35,917 nucleotides of DNA, taken from an uncultured Bacteroidota bacterium (GTDB lineage Bacteria > Bacteroidota > Bacteroidia > Chitinophagales > Chitinophagaceae). The stretch covers positions 1-35,917 of the forward strand of contig CAISOH010000091.1 of the NCBI GenBank assembly GCA_903887005.1, read 5' to 3'. Positions 1 through 7,409 of this stretch are shown here, piece after piece (position 1 is the stretch's first letter; every line of letters begins with the position of its first letter). Below the pieces are notes generated by a model, which searched no databases, was not told where the DNA came from, and saw only the letters and a list, made by a program, of their open reading frames with translations. Position numbers and translations under genes: made by a program.

Positions 1-177
1 ATAGCTGTATATCATAGCGCTAAAAGCGTATTATCATAAAACTTCAATTTGCCAAATCCAAAATCTTATCTGAACTTTGTTCCCGCCACAGCTATTTTCG
101 GCGACGGAGGGTGTTCCCAAAAGCAAAAAATACCCACAAGAGCTGGAAAACTCCCCGCTTTTTTTCAAAGAGGGGAT

Positions 178-205
178 GCCATATCAAACGACTGTTTGAT
201 ATGGC
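178..205. repeat. Perfect 12-bp palindrome with 4-nt loop
   Basis: The arms are GCCATATCAAAC (178-189) and GTTTGATATGGC (194-205), separated by GACT. It could form a strong hairpin or cruciform on either strand. No T-run follows, so it is not a typical intrinsic terminator. It may be a repeat unit or a relic of a mobile-element end. Confidence 0.7.
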
Positions 206-260
206 TGGGGTGATAAGACGGGTACTGTTAGGTTGAGTGTTGAATCTGGACAGAGCTATT

Positions 261-333
261 ATATAAATCAGGCTAATCACGGTTAATCAGGTCAATCAGT
301 GGTTCATAGTATCTCCCTCTCTTTTGGAGAGGG
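261..333. repeat. Degenerate AATC-type repeat plus GAGAGGG hairpin
   Basis: Bases 261-308 consist of 9-11 nt units built on TAATC and a GG pair. About 25 bases of it match the right-hand inverted repeat beside the GxxExxY gene (32943-32991) with two differences, so it appears to be a dispersed copy of that repeat. Next to it, CCCTCTC (315-321) pairs with GAGAGGG (327-333) across a TTTTG loop. Confidence 0.6.
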
Positions 334-516
334 TCGGGGAGAGGTCAGTGTACAGAAAACGTACAGATAATGTACAGTTCTTTCCGGCTATTTTTTCAAC
401 AACCAATTGAAAACCAACAGAATAAACCTCTGAAAGAGAAAATAAAAAAAATCTTTGAAAAAGTGTACAATTTAAATTTATGATAATATCAGGACACCAA
501 AAAATCAGGCACCAAA

Positions 517-649
517 AGAGCAAAGAATGCGCAACTGAGAGCAAAGAATGCGCAAGAATTTGTGAATATTTTTTTGATAACTAATTGATTTTCAATATTA
601 GTCTGCGCAACAATCACCAAAATAAAAAAATCAAACTAGAATTGCGCAA
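517..649. repeat. Direct repeat and four TGCGCAA words
   Basis: An 18-bp sequence at 517-534 recurs at 538-555, a 21-bp period. Each copy ends in TGCGCAA (528-534, 549-555), and the same heptamer occurs again at 604-610 and 643-649. The last copy is the full palindrome TTGCGCAA. The next gene on the plus strand starts about 300 bp downstream. A protein-binding cluster is possible but unproven. Confidence 0.5.
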
Positions 650-734
650 AACCAGTTAACCCTTTCTGTCATTGGCAGCTTTTCGCCGAACAACAATTAA
701 CTTTTAAACCAAATATGTTCCACCGCATTTTCGC

Positions 735-832
735 ACCTTCACATTTGTATATTTTCACATTAATTCCACATTTTCATATTTTCACATTCATTAAGCCATT
801 CAGCCATTACGCAATTAAGCCATTATTAATGT
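735..832. repeat. CACATT / AAGCCATT degenerate repeat tract
   Basis: The words TTCACATT, CCACATT and TTAAGCCATT recur irregularly in this AT-rich tract. The same words appear in reverse complement at 32297-32341, directly after the DsbD stop codon, so this is a family of simple intergenic repeats. Confidence 0.55.
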
Positions 833-914
833 AAGATTAACTTTTTATTGGGGGAAATGTCTTTTATGGATTTGGTGTGTTTGGATTACAACTAATAACT
901 TTACAAACTTAACA

Positions 915-922
915 TACCTTTG
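915..922 (+). promoter_or_regulatory. Bacteroidota -7 box TACCTTTG
   Basis: This is an exact match to TAnnTTTG. Transcription would begin around 927-930, just before the ATG codons at 938 and 947. It therefore excludes the in-frame TTG at 920 as the start of the following gene. I see no well-spaced -33 TTTG. Confidence 0.5.
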
Positions 923-946
923 TCGGCCTTACAAGAAATGAAATTC

Positions 947-2044
947 ATGAAAAAAATTATTTTTCCGGTTATAGCAATAGCATTCCTGTTTATTATGCCG
1001 GGTTGCTCCACTAAATTCAATGTAGCGGCACCTTATAAAAATATCACTGTCATTTTCGCATTTCTAGACCAGAATGATACCGCCCACTATATACGCATTC
1101 AAAAGGCTTTCCTGGACCAGAATAAAAGCGCGGTTACCATGGCCAAGGAACCGGATTCCAGCTATTATGCCAGCCTGAACGTTCGGGTAGAACTACATGA
1201 TTTTTCGGGCAACCTGGTTAAGACTATTCCGCTGAACAGGGTTGACCTGAACCTGGAAGGTTATCAAAAGAGTCCGGGTGTATTTTTTACCTCGCCTAAT
1301 TACGCCTATAAATTCACTGACCTGCTAAACCCCAATTATATCTACCGCATTAAAGTCACCAACCCTGTAACCGGGGAAACAGACTCTGCCGAGGCGCCCG
1401 TGATCGAAGATATCGCCAGCACCAGTTTTCCACCGCCATTTTACGTATATCTCATTGACGATTCAAACGGCGTGCGTACAGGCCTGGACTTTGCGGCAAC
1501 AGGTATTAACAAGCATATTCCGATCCATTGCAACTACTCACCCGTAAATAATTTTAGTTTTGAAGGGCTTTCCAACCCGGCCGTTATTTCCCAGTTATTT
1601 ATCAGGTTCAACTGGGTTGACTCTAATATTGTCAGCCATCAGAAAGCAGCACATTCCTATGATTATGATGCGGGATACCAGTCTATAGCAAACAACAATT
1701 TCGACTATACAATAGATGACATTTCTTTATATACAGCAATGGCTACCGGCCTGGGAACAGCGCCTGCAAATACACAAAGATTAATAGACAGGAGCGATAT
1801 AATCGTTTACCTGGGAACACAGGATTTCTCGAACTACCAGCAAACCAGCCTTACACAGGGTACCGGCCTTACCGGTTCTGAAATTGAACCCATATATACA
1901 AATATTAAAGGAGCAAACGTATTGGGGTTATTTACCTCAAGAGCTATGAAAAGTGGCAAGCTGACAATTACCTTAAATACCATTGACTCCCTGATGCTGC
2001 ATCCGTTGCTGCAAAATGCAAACATTAAGGGGACAGCTTATTAA
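947..2044 (+). CDS. Putative DUF4249-like lipoprotein
   Basis: The predicted product is an exported lipoprotein of about 365 residues. The N-terminus is a type II signal peptide: MKK, a hydrophobic stretch, then the lipobox MPGC with Cys at residue 20. The rest is beta-rich and lacks catalytic motifs. It contains the phrase HYIRIQKAFLDQ and an Ig/fibronectin-like stretch (YIYRIKVTNPVTGETDSAEA), which resembles DUF4249-type surface lipoproteins of Bacteroidota. That family assignment is tentative. The start was set at 947 because a -7 promoter box occupies 915-922. The ATG at 938 would add only three residues. The stop codon touches a CCCC/GGGG repeat module. The protein is probably anchored in the outer membrane or periplasm. 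No partner gene is adjacent. Confidence 0.7.
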   Translation: MKKIIFPVIAIAFLFIMPGCSTKFNVAAPYKNITVIFAFLDQNDTAHYIRIQKAFLDQNKSAVTMAKEPDSSYYASLNVRVELHDFSGNLVKTIPLNRVDLNLEGYQKSPGVFFTSPNYAYKFTDLLNPNYIYRIKVTNPVTGETDSAEAPVIEDIASTSFPPPFYVYLIDDSNGVRTGLDFAATGINKHIPIHCNYSPVNNFSFEGLSNPAVISQLFIRFNWVDSNIVSHQKAAHSYDYDAGYQSIANNNFDYTIDDISLYTAMATGLGTAPANTQRLIDRSDIIVYLGTQDFSNYQQTSLTQGTGLTGSEIEPIYTNIKGANVLGLFTSRAMKSGKLTITLNTIDSLMLHPLLQNANIKGTAY

Positions 2045-2065
2045 ACCCCCAACCCCTGAAGGGGA
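2045..2065. repeat. CCCC/GGGG repeat module at a stop codon
   Basis: A sequence of the form CCCCC-AA-CCCCTGAAGGGG follows the lipoprotein stop codon without a gap and contains the hairpin CCCCTGAAGGGG-like core. Related modules occur at 4212, 6091, 6236 and about 29731. The remaining spacer up to dnaK (2066-2294) also holds a 6-bp hairpin, GTCTGT (2231-2236) with ACAGAC (2239-2244). No clear dnaK promoter was recognised. Confidence 0.65.
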
Positions 2066-2294
2066 GCTACCCCAATTCCTTAACGGGAGCATATTATATT
2101 TTTTCAGTCCTAATGACGTTTTTAGCCGATTGTCTGTGTGGCTACTCCTATTCCTGACAGGATATCTGCCAATATTTCAGATAAAAAAGAATGGCATATT
2201 CATTGAGTAGTCTTAATTGACTAAAATCGTGTCTGTTCACAGACGAGGTATTATGACAATTTAAATAACTAATAGAATAAACAATAAATATATT

Positions 2295-4208
2295 ATGGCA
2301 AAAATTATCGGAATTGACTTAGGAACAACCAACTCTTGTGTATCTGTAATGGAAGGCAACGAGCCAGTGGTTATTGCAAATGATGAAGGACGCCGCACAA
2401 CGCCTTCTGTAGTGGCATTTTTGAAAAACGGGGAACGTAAGGTTGGAGACCCGGCCAAGCGCCAGGCTATCACTAACCCCATTAATACGGTACAATCCAT
2501 AAAGCGTTTTATGGGCCGCCGTTTTGATGAAGTAACAGATGAGATCTCGCATTTCAACTATAAACTGACAAGGGGTGACAATAATACTCCCCGCGTGGAT
2601 ATTGACGGACGTCTTTATACCCCACAGGAAATTTCAGCAATGATCCTTCAGAAAATGAAAAAGACCGCTGAAGATTTTCTTGGTTATGAAGTAAAAGAAG
2701 CGGTTATCACCGTACCCGCCTATTTCAACGACGCACAGCGCCAGGCTACAAAAGAAGCCGGCGATATAGCCGGGCTGAATGTACGCCGTATCATTAATGA
2801 GCCTACAGCAGCAGCGCTGGCTTATGGCATGGACAAACAACACAAAGACAGCAAGATCGCAGTTTTCGACCTCGGCGGCGGAACATTCGACGTATCCGTT
2901 CTGGAACTGGGTGATGGCGTTTTTGAAGTAAAATCAACCAATGGTGATACCCACCTTGGCGGCGATGACTTTGATAAAGTGGTGATGGACTGGCTGGCAG
3001 ATGAATTCAAGAAGGAAGAAGCTATGGACCTGCGCAAAGATCCAATGGCATGGCAGCGTCTGAAAGAAGCTTCTGAAAAAGCTAAGATCGAACTGTCATC
3101 TTCGCAGGAAACAGAAATTAACCTGCCATATATTACCGCTATTGACGGCGCGCCAAAGCACCTGGTTCGCAAGCTCAGCAGGGCTAAATTCGAGCAGCTT
3201 TCAGATAAGCTTATCGAGCGTACACTGGAGCCTTGCCGCAAAGCGCTGAAAGACGCAGGTATTACTGCCGCCGAAATAGACGAAGTAATATTAGTAGGCG
3301 GTTCAACCCGCATACCAAAAGTGCAGGAAGTGGTAGAGAAATTCTTTGGCAAGAAACCCCATAAAGGCGTTAACCCGGATGAAGTGGTAGCTATTGGTGC
3401 GGCCATACAGGGCGGCGTACTGACAGGCGATATTAAAGATGTATTGCTGCTTGACGTGACTCCGCTGTCTCTTGGTATCGAAACCATGGGCGGCGTAATG
3501 ACAAGGCTTATAGAATCTAACACGACTATACCTACCAAGAAAAGTGAAACATTCTCAACAGCGAGCGACAGCCAGCCAAGCGTAGAAATAAACGTAATTC
3601 AAGGCGAACGCCCGATGGCTAAGGATAATAAAAACCTGGGCCGTTTCATACTCGACGGCATTCCACCGGCACCACGCGGCGTACCGCAGATAGAAGTCAT
3701 CTTTGACATTGATGCGAATGGTATGCTCCACGTAACCGCGAAAGATAAGGGAACCGGCAAACAGCAAAACATACGTATTGAAGCAGGAAGCGGTCTGAAT
3801 AAAGAAGAAGTAGAACGCATGAAGAATGAAGCGAAAGCCAACGAAGAATCAGATAAGAAAGTACGTGAGCGTGTGGAAAAACTGAATAAAGCGGATGGCC
3901 TGGTTTTCAATACAGAAAAACAACTGAAAGAATACGGCGATAAAATACCAGCTGAAAAACGCGCTCCGATAGATGCAGCAGTTACCAAGCTGAAAGAAGC
4001 ACAGAAAGCCGAAGACCTGGATGCAATAGACAAAGCCGAAGCAGAACTGAACGCTGCATGGATGGCCGCCAGTGAAGAAATGTATAAGGCAGGACAGCAG
4101 CAAGGCGCACCAGCCGGTGATGGTCACCCGGGCGGACAGCAACAGCAGCAAAATGCAGGACATGATGAAAGCCATGTAGCAGACGCTGAGTATGAAGAAG
4201 TGAAGTAA
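2295..4208 (+). CDS. dnaK: Chaperone DnaK (Hsp70)
   Basis: This is the ATP-dependent cytosolic Hsp70 that binds exposed hydrophobic segments of client proteins with DnaJ and GrpE. The 637-residue length is normal for bacterial DnaK. The N-terminal ATPase domain shows the phosphate-1 loop [12 protein letters not shown] near residue 5, then [11 protein letters not shown], the phosphate-2 loop [15 protein letters not shown], and [11 protein letters not shown]. The interdomain linker and start of the substrate-binding domain read [18 protein letters not shown]. The C-terminal lid is helical, followed by a Gln/Gly-rich tail that ends DAEYEEVK. No dnaJ or grpE lies alongside, so dnaK is apparently monocistronic, and a strong hairpin terminator follows at 4275-4309. 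No CIRCE element (the HrcA operator) was seen upstream. Confidence 0.98.
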   Translation: MAKIIGIDLGTTNSCVSVMEGNEPVVIANDEGRRTTPSVVAFLKNGERKVGDPAKRQAITNPINTVQSIKRFMGRRFDEVTDEISHFNYKLTRGDNNTPRVDIDGRLYTPQEISAMILQKMKKTAEDFLGYEVKEAVITVPAYFNDAQRQATKEAGDIAGLNVRRIINEPTAAALAYGMDKQHKDSKIAVFDLGGGTFDVSVLELGDGVFEVKSTNGDTHLGGDDFDKVVMDWLADEFKKEEAMDLRKDPMAWQRLKEASEKAKIELSSSQETEINLPYITAIDGAPKHLVRKLSRAKFEQLSDKLIERTLEPCRKALKDAGITAAEIDEVILVGGSTRIPKVQEVVEKFFGKKPHKGVNPDEVVAIGAAIQGGVLTGDIKDVLLLDVTPLSLGIETMGGVMTRLIESNTTIPTKKSETFSTASDSQPSVEINVIQGERPMAKDNKNLGRFILDGIPPAPRGVPQIEVIFDIDANGMLHVTAKDKGTGKQQNIRIEAGSGLNKEEVERMKNEAKANEESDKKVRERVEKLNKADGLVFNTEKQLKEYGDKIPAEKRAPIDAAVTKLKEAQKAEDLDAIDKAEAELNAAWMAASEEMYKAGQQQGAPAGDGHPGGQQQQQNAGHDESHVADAEYEEVK

Positions 4209-4211
4209 TAA

Positions 4212-4256
4212 CCCCAAACCCCTCCCGCTAAAAAAGCGGGACCTTGTTCCGGGGCT
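4212..4256. repeat. CCCC/GGGG module after dnaK with inner hairpin
   Basis: This begins three bases after the dnaK stop. It reads CCCCAAACCCC, followed by the hairpin CCCGCT (4224-4229) / AGCGGG (4235-4240) with an A5 loop, and then CCGGGGC. The outer C and G runs can also pair. It belongs to the same family as the modules at 2045, 6091, 6236 and 29731. Confidence 0.6.
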
Positions 4257-4274
4257 TAGCAGGAGAATATAACT

Positions 4275-4309
4275 TAAACGGCAGGATGTGATCCTGCCGT
4301 TTAGTTTTA
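4275..4309 (+). terminator. Rho-independent terminator of dnaK
   Basis: A perfect 13-bp stem, TAAACGGCAGGAT (4275-4287) with ATCCTGCCGTTTA (4291-4303), closes on a GTG loop and is followed by GTTTTAT. It may act in both directions, since the DinB-like gene ends nearby on the opposite strand. Confidence 0.85.
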
Positions 4310-4343
4310 TCAGATTGGTATAAATATCCTGATTGAATTTTTA

Positions 4344-4838
4344 TCATTTCCTCCTCACAAACCCAATAAAATCAGTTCCGGGAATTTCTTTTGCATCTGA
4401 TTGGCGCAACATCGTTACCAATTGCCCGCGATGGTATGTGGAATGGTTAAAGATATGGTGTAGTACCTGGAAGACCGGTGTTTTATGAGATGTTTTTTTG
4501 AGATCATAATACTGCAGTACATGCTGTAATGCATAGTCGTCATACTGTTTTTGAATAAACTGTTCTAATGCAACAGATACACGCTGCCAATCCGTGCAGG
4601 CCTCTTCAAAAGTTCCTTTAAAATCGCTTGCCATCCAAACGGGATGTTCAACCAGTAGGAGACGCTGCAACCAGATAAATTCTGCGCTCCATATATGGTA
4701 AACAGTAGAACGGACAGAAGGAAAGCTACTTATTATTTCCTTATCAACGGCGCCATCCCCAAGTTTTAGCAGCGCATCCATTATCCTTTTATTCGCCCAT
4801 ATATTATATCCGGCATATTGCAATAGTAATTCCTTCAT
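4344..4838 (-). CDS. DinB-family four-helix protein
   Basis: This 164-residue protein fits the DinB/YfiT-like fold, a four-helix bundle that binds a divalent metal. The expected metal-binding triad is visible as His48 (in VYHIWSAE) and His132/His136 (in NHSTYHRGQ). The final HxxxH followed by RGQ is typical of DinB. In this superfamily some members are thiol-dependent S-transferases and many have no known substrate, so no reaction is assigned. It is a cytosolic protein without a signal peptide. It is divergently transcribed from the PLP enzyme, with only 34 bp between the start codons. A TAATTTTG box on the minus strand (4856-4863) probably drives it. Confidence 0.85.
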   Translation of the reverse strand: MKELLLQYAGYNIWANKRIMDALLKLGDGAVDKEIISSFPSVRSTVYHIWSAEFIWLQRLLLVEHPVWMASDFKGTFEEACTDWQRVSVALEQFIQKQYDDYALQHVLQYYDLKKTSHKTPVFQVLHHIFNHSTYHRGQLVTMLRQSDAKEIPGTDFIGFVRRK

Positions 4839-4845
4839 GGTATAT

Positions 4846-4863
4846 TATCTTTACCCAAAATTA
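4846..4863. promoter_or_regulatory. Overlapping divergent -7 boxes
   Basis: TATCTTTA on the plus strand (4846-4853) is one base from TAnnTTTG and lies about 20 bp before the ATG at 4873. TAATTTTG on the minus strand (4856-4863) is an exact match and lies 17 bp before the DinB-like ATG. The two divergent genes thus seem to have nearly overlapping promoters in a 34-bp gap. Confidence 0.5.
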
Positions 4864-4872
4864 GAACTAAAA

Positions 4873-6114
4873 ATGACTGATAAAAATATTTCTTCAGGCT
4901 TTGATACCCTCTGCATCCATGGCGGGCATACAGCCGAGAGCAACAGGGCGCATCTTACCCCAATATATGCATCAAGCACTTATACCTTCGACAGTGCGGA
5001 GCAGTCGATAGCGACATTTAAAGGCGAGGAGAAAGGATACATTTATGGCCGCTGGGGTAACCCCACTATTACCGAGGCCGAAGAAAAGATAGCCTTGCTG
5101 GAAGCTTTCGGGCTGAAAGGTATAGACGGGAATCCTTTGCAGCTAAAGGCAATACTGCATTCGTCGGGTATGGCAGCAATTTGCACAATGTTGCTGGGTA
5201 ATATAAAATCGGGACAAAAAATAATCACACACTATTCACTCTATGGCGGCACTCATGAACTGGTAGAAAAAATATTGCCAGACCTGGGAATTGAAGCGCT
5301 GATCGTAAATTTTCATGACCTGAATAAAGTGGAAGACGCTATTAAAGCAGATACCAGCATTGCACTCATGCATATAGAAACACCGGCAAACCCTACCCTG
5401 CAATGCCTGGACCTTGAAGCATTATCGGCACTCGGTAAAAAATACGGTCTAGCGGTTTGTGTTGACAATACTTTCGCCACACCCTACCTGCAACACCCAT
5501 TTAAGTATGACGTGGATTATGTAATGCATTCTACCACCAAATTCCTGAACGGGCATGGCACTGCAATTGGCGGTATCCTGTTAGGTAAGGACGTTGATAA
5601 AATGAACAGTAGCATAACAAAGATGCACCGGTTACTAGGTGGCAACAGCAATGCATTCGATGCATTCCTGCTTACTAACGGGTTGCGCACTTTCGGATTG
5701 CGCATGGAACGCCATTGCAGCAATGCAGCAGAGGTTGCCAGCTACCTGGATAAACACCCCGGTATTGCCAGGGTTAACTATTTAGGCCTTGCCAGCCACC
5801 CTGACCTAATTATTGCTGAGAAACAAATGAAGCATCCCGGAGCTATGCTTAGTTTTGAACTAAAGGGCGGCTTTGACGCAGGCATCAGCTTCATTAATAA
5901 GCTGAAGATGTGCACCAATGCTGTATCTCTCGGCACCTGCGATACACTGGTATCACATCCTGCTTCAACCACGCACCTTGGTGTAACAAGGGAAAAACGG
6001 ATAGAATTTGGTATCACAGATGGACTGATAAGAATGAGCGTGGGTATTGAAAATGTGGCAGATATTTTGAATGATCTGGAACAGGCAATACCCCAAACCC
6101 CTAAAGGGGCTTAG
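4873..6114 (+). CDS. Cys/Met-metabolism PLP enzyme (gamma-lyase/synthase type)
   Basis: This is a 413-residue member of the Cys/Met metabolism PLP family, which covers methionine gamma-lyase, cystathionine gamma-synthase/lyase and O-acetylhomoserine sulfhydrylase. Family landmarks are YGRWGNPT (PLP phosphate contact), HSSGMAAI, the active-site Tyr in YGGTHEL, VDNTFATPYLQ, the PLP lysine in MHSTTKFLNGH, and the C-terminal SHPASTTHLG and IRMSVGIENV. Sequence alone does not settle which sulfur amino-acid reaction it catalyses. The ATG at 4837 is rejected because a -7 box at 4846-4853 lies inside it; 4873 gives the normal N-terminus. The last seven residues (PQTPKGA) are encoded by a CCCC/GGGG repeat module, so the native C-terminus seems to have been replaced. 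The gene stands alone and divergent from the DinB-like gene. Confidence 0.9.
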   Translation: MTDKNISSGFDTLCIHGGHTAESNRAHLTPIYASSTYTFDSAEQSIATFKGEEKGYIYGRWGNPTITEAEEKIALLEAFGLKGIDGNPLQLKAILHSSGMAAICTMLLGNIKSGQKIITHYSLYGGTHELVEKILPDLGIEALIVNFHDLNKVEDAIKADTSIALMHIETPANPTLQCLDLEALSALGKKYGLAVCVDNTFATPYLQHPFKYDVDYVMHSTTKFLNGHGTAIGGILLGKDVDKMNSSITKMHRLLGGNSNAFDAFLLTNGLRTFGLRMERHCSNAAEVASYLDKHPGIARVNYLGLASHPDLIIAEKQMKHPGAMLSFELKGGFDAGISFINKLKMCTNAVSLGTCDTLVSHPASTTHLGVTREKRIEFGITDGLIRMSVGIENVADILNDLEQAIPQTPKGA

Positions 6115-6260
6115 CTTGTGAATATGCATTCAGCTTTTGAATGTTTGAAAGGCTTTCTGATTGTATAATGAAGATAATTTCATTTTTGCTTAATTAAACC
6201 ATAATGCTGATAACTTCGACAGAGTCTGATAGTAGGTCCCCCTTAAGGGGTCAGGGGTTT
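6091..6260. repeat. Facing CCCC/GGGG modules bridging two genes
   Basis: One module (6091-6110) reads CCCCAAACCCCTAAAGGGGC and overlaps the 3' end of the PLP-enzyme gene. A second, inverted module (6236-6260) includes the palindrome CCCCTTAAGGGG (6239-6250) and overlaps the 5' end of the ACMSD gene. Together they frame about 125 bp of AT-rich spacer, like terminal inverted repeats of a small inserted element. The stop codon of the upstream gene lies just past the first module. Confidence 0.55.
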
Positions 6261-7250
6261 AAGATAGACATCCACACCCACATAATGCCGGAGCATATTC
6301 CGAACTGGTTTCAGAAGTTTGGTTATGGGGAATTCATACGGCTGGAACATCATAAACCCTGCTGTGCCCGCATGATAAAGGGCGACAAAGTATTCCGTGA
6401 AATAGAGCATAACTGCTGGGACGCTCATGTGCGTATGAAAGAGATGGACATGACGGAAGTAAGTACGCAGGTATTGTCCACTATACCGGTGCTGTTCAAT
6501 TATTTTGCAAAGCCGGAACACGCCCTGGAAACTTCCCGCTTTTTTAACGACCATATTGCGCAATGTGTTGACCACTACCCTACCCGCTTTATAGGCATAG
6601 GCACCGTGCCTATGCAGGATGTGGACATTGCCATTAAGGAAATGGAGCGTTGTGTAAAAGAATTAAAAATGCCCGGCCTGGAGATTGGCTCCAATATCAA
6701 TACAAAAAACCTTAGCGACCCTTATTTTGCCCCATTCTGGGAAGCCGCAGAACAGCTTGGATGCTGCCTGTTCGTACACCCATGGGAAATGATGGGGGAA
6801 AAAGAAATGCAGAAATACTGGCTTCCCTGGCTGGTAGGTATGCCTGCGGAAACAAGCCGTGCTATATGCTCCATGATATTCAGTGGTGTGTTTGAAAAGC
6901 ATCCGAAACTGAGAGTTGCCTTCGCACATGGTGGCGGTAGTTTTCCACTCACTATTGGCAGAATAGAACATGGGTTTAATGTCCGTCCTGACCTCTGCGC
7001 GATTGACAATGCAATCAATCCCCGAGATTACATCGGCAGGTTCTGGATTGATGCATTGGTGCATGACCCCAGGGCATTGGATTTTGTAACAGAAATAATG
7101 GGTCATAATAAAGTATGCATGGGCAGTGATTATCCTTTCCCGCTTGGTGAGCACCATCCCGGCAAGCTGATAGAAAGTATGAGCTTTTCAAACGAAATAA
7201 AGGAACAACTGCTCTATAAGAATGCCATGGACTGGATGGGTATCAGATAA
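6204..7250 (+). CDS. ACMSD-type amidohydrolase-fold decarboxylase
   Basis: This is a close relative of 2-amino-3-carboxymuconate-6-semialdehyde decarboxylase (EC 4.1.1.45), the metal-dependent kynurenine-pathway enzyme that diverts the intermediate away from quinolinate. Landmarks shared with characterised ACMSD are IDIHTHI (His24, His26), ENCWD-like HNCWDAHVRMKEMD, KEMERCVKELK, FVHPWEM (His192), KYWLPWLVGMPAET, AHGGGSFP (His242) and MGSDYPFPLGE (Asp309). These supply the metal ligands and the catalytic region. Known ACMSDs begin directly at the IDIH segment. Here 19 extra residues precede it, and residues 12-19 come from a repeat module that occupies the place of the expected ATG. No in-frame ATG, GTG or TTG lies between 6204 and IDIH, so 6204 is the only good start. 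No other kynurenine genes lie in the window. Confidence 0.92.
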   Translation: MLITSTESDSRSPLRGQGFKIDIHTHIMPEHIPNWFQKFGYGEFIRLEHHKPCCARMIKGDKVFREIEHNCWDAHVRMKEMDMTEVSTQVLSTIPVLFNYFAKPEHALETSRFFNDHIAQCVDHYPTRFIGIGTVPMQDVDIAIKEMERCVKELKMPGLEIGSNINTKNLSDPYFAPFWEAAEQLGCCLFVHPWEMMGEKEMQKYWLPWLVGMPAETSRAICSMIFSGVFEKHPKLRVAFAHGGGSFPLTIGRIEHGFNVRPDLCAIDNAINPRDYIGRFWIDALVHDPRALDFVTEIMGHNKVCMGSDYPFPLGEHHPGKLIESMSFSNEIKEQLLYKNAMDWMGIR

Positions 7251-7409
7251 GAAATACTTTTTTCGTTACTTTGTCAGAAAGGCGGGCACTCAAAATGACA
7301 AACATCAGGATGACAAAGGGTCCTGTTAAAATCTATTAGCATTTTTAACCTTTTCCCAATAAAAAATCCATTAAATTGCGGGTAGGAACTATTCCTTTGA
7401 GAAATTACT

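Larger units (their letters stand above)
1..946. other. Long repeat-rich non-coding stretch
   Basis: No convincing gene lies before the first lipoprotein. The two small minus-strand open frames here (about 62 and 82 codons) run through hairpins and degenerate repeats and resemble no family I know. The stretch holds a perfect palindrome at 178-205, an AATC-type repeat and hairpin at 261-333, a direct repeat with TGCGCAA words at 517-649, and a CACATT/AAGCCATT tract at 735-832. Bases 1-177 and 650-730 show nothing further that I can name. Confidence 0.6.

Noticed and set aside
92-544. Two minus-strand open frames near the window start
   Set aside because: They overlap palindromes and degenerate repeats, have no recognisable family features and no promoter.
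2231-2244. CIRCE-like element upstream of dnaK
   Set aside because: The hairpin here has only 6-bp arms with a 2-nt loop, unlike the 9-bp arms and 9-nt spacer of CIRCE.
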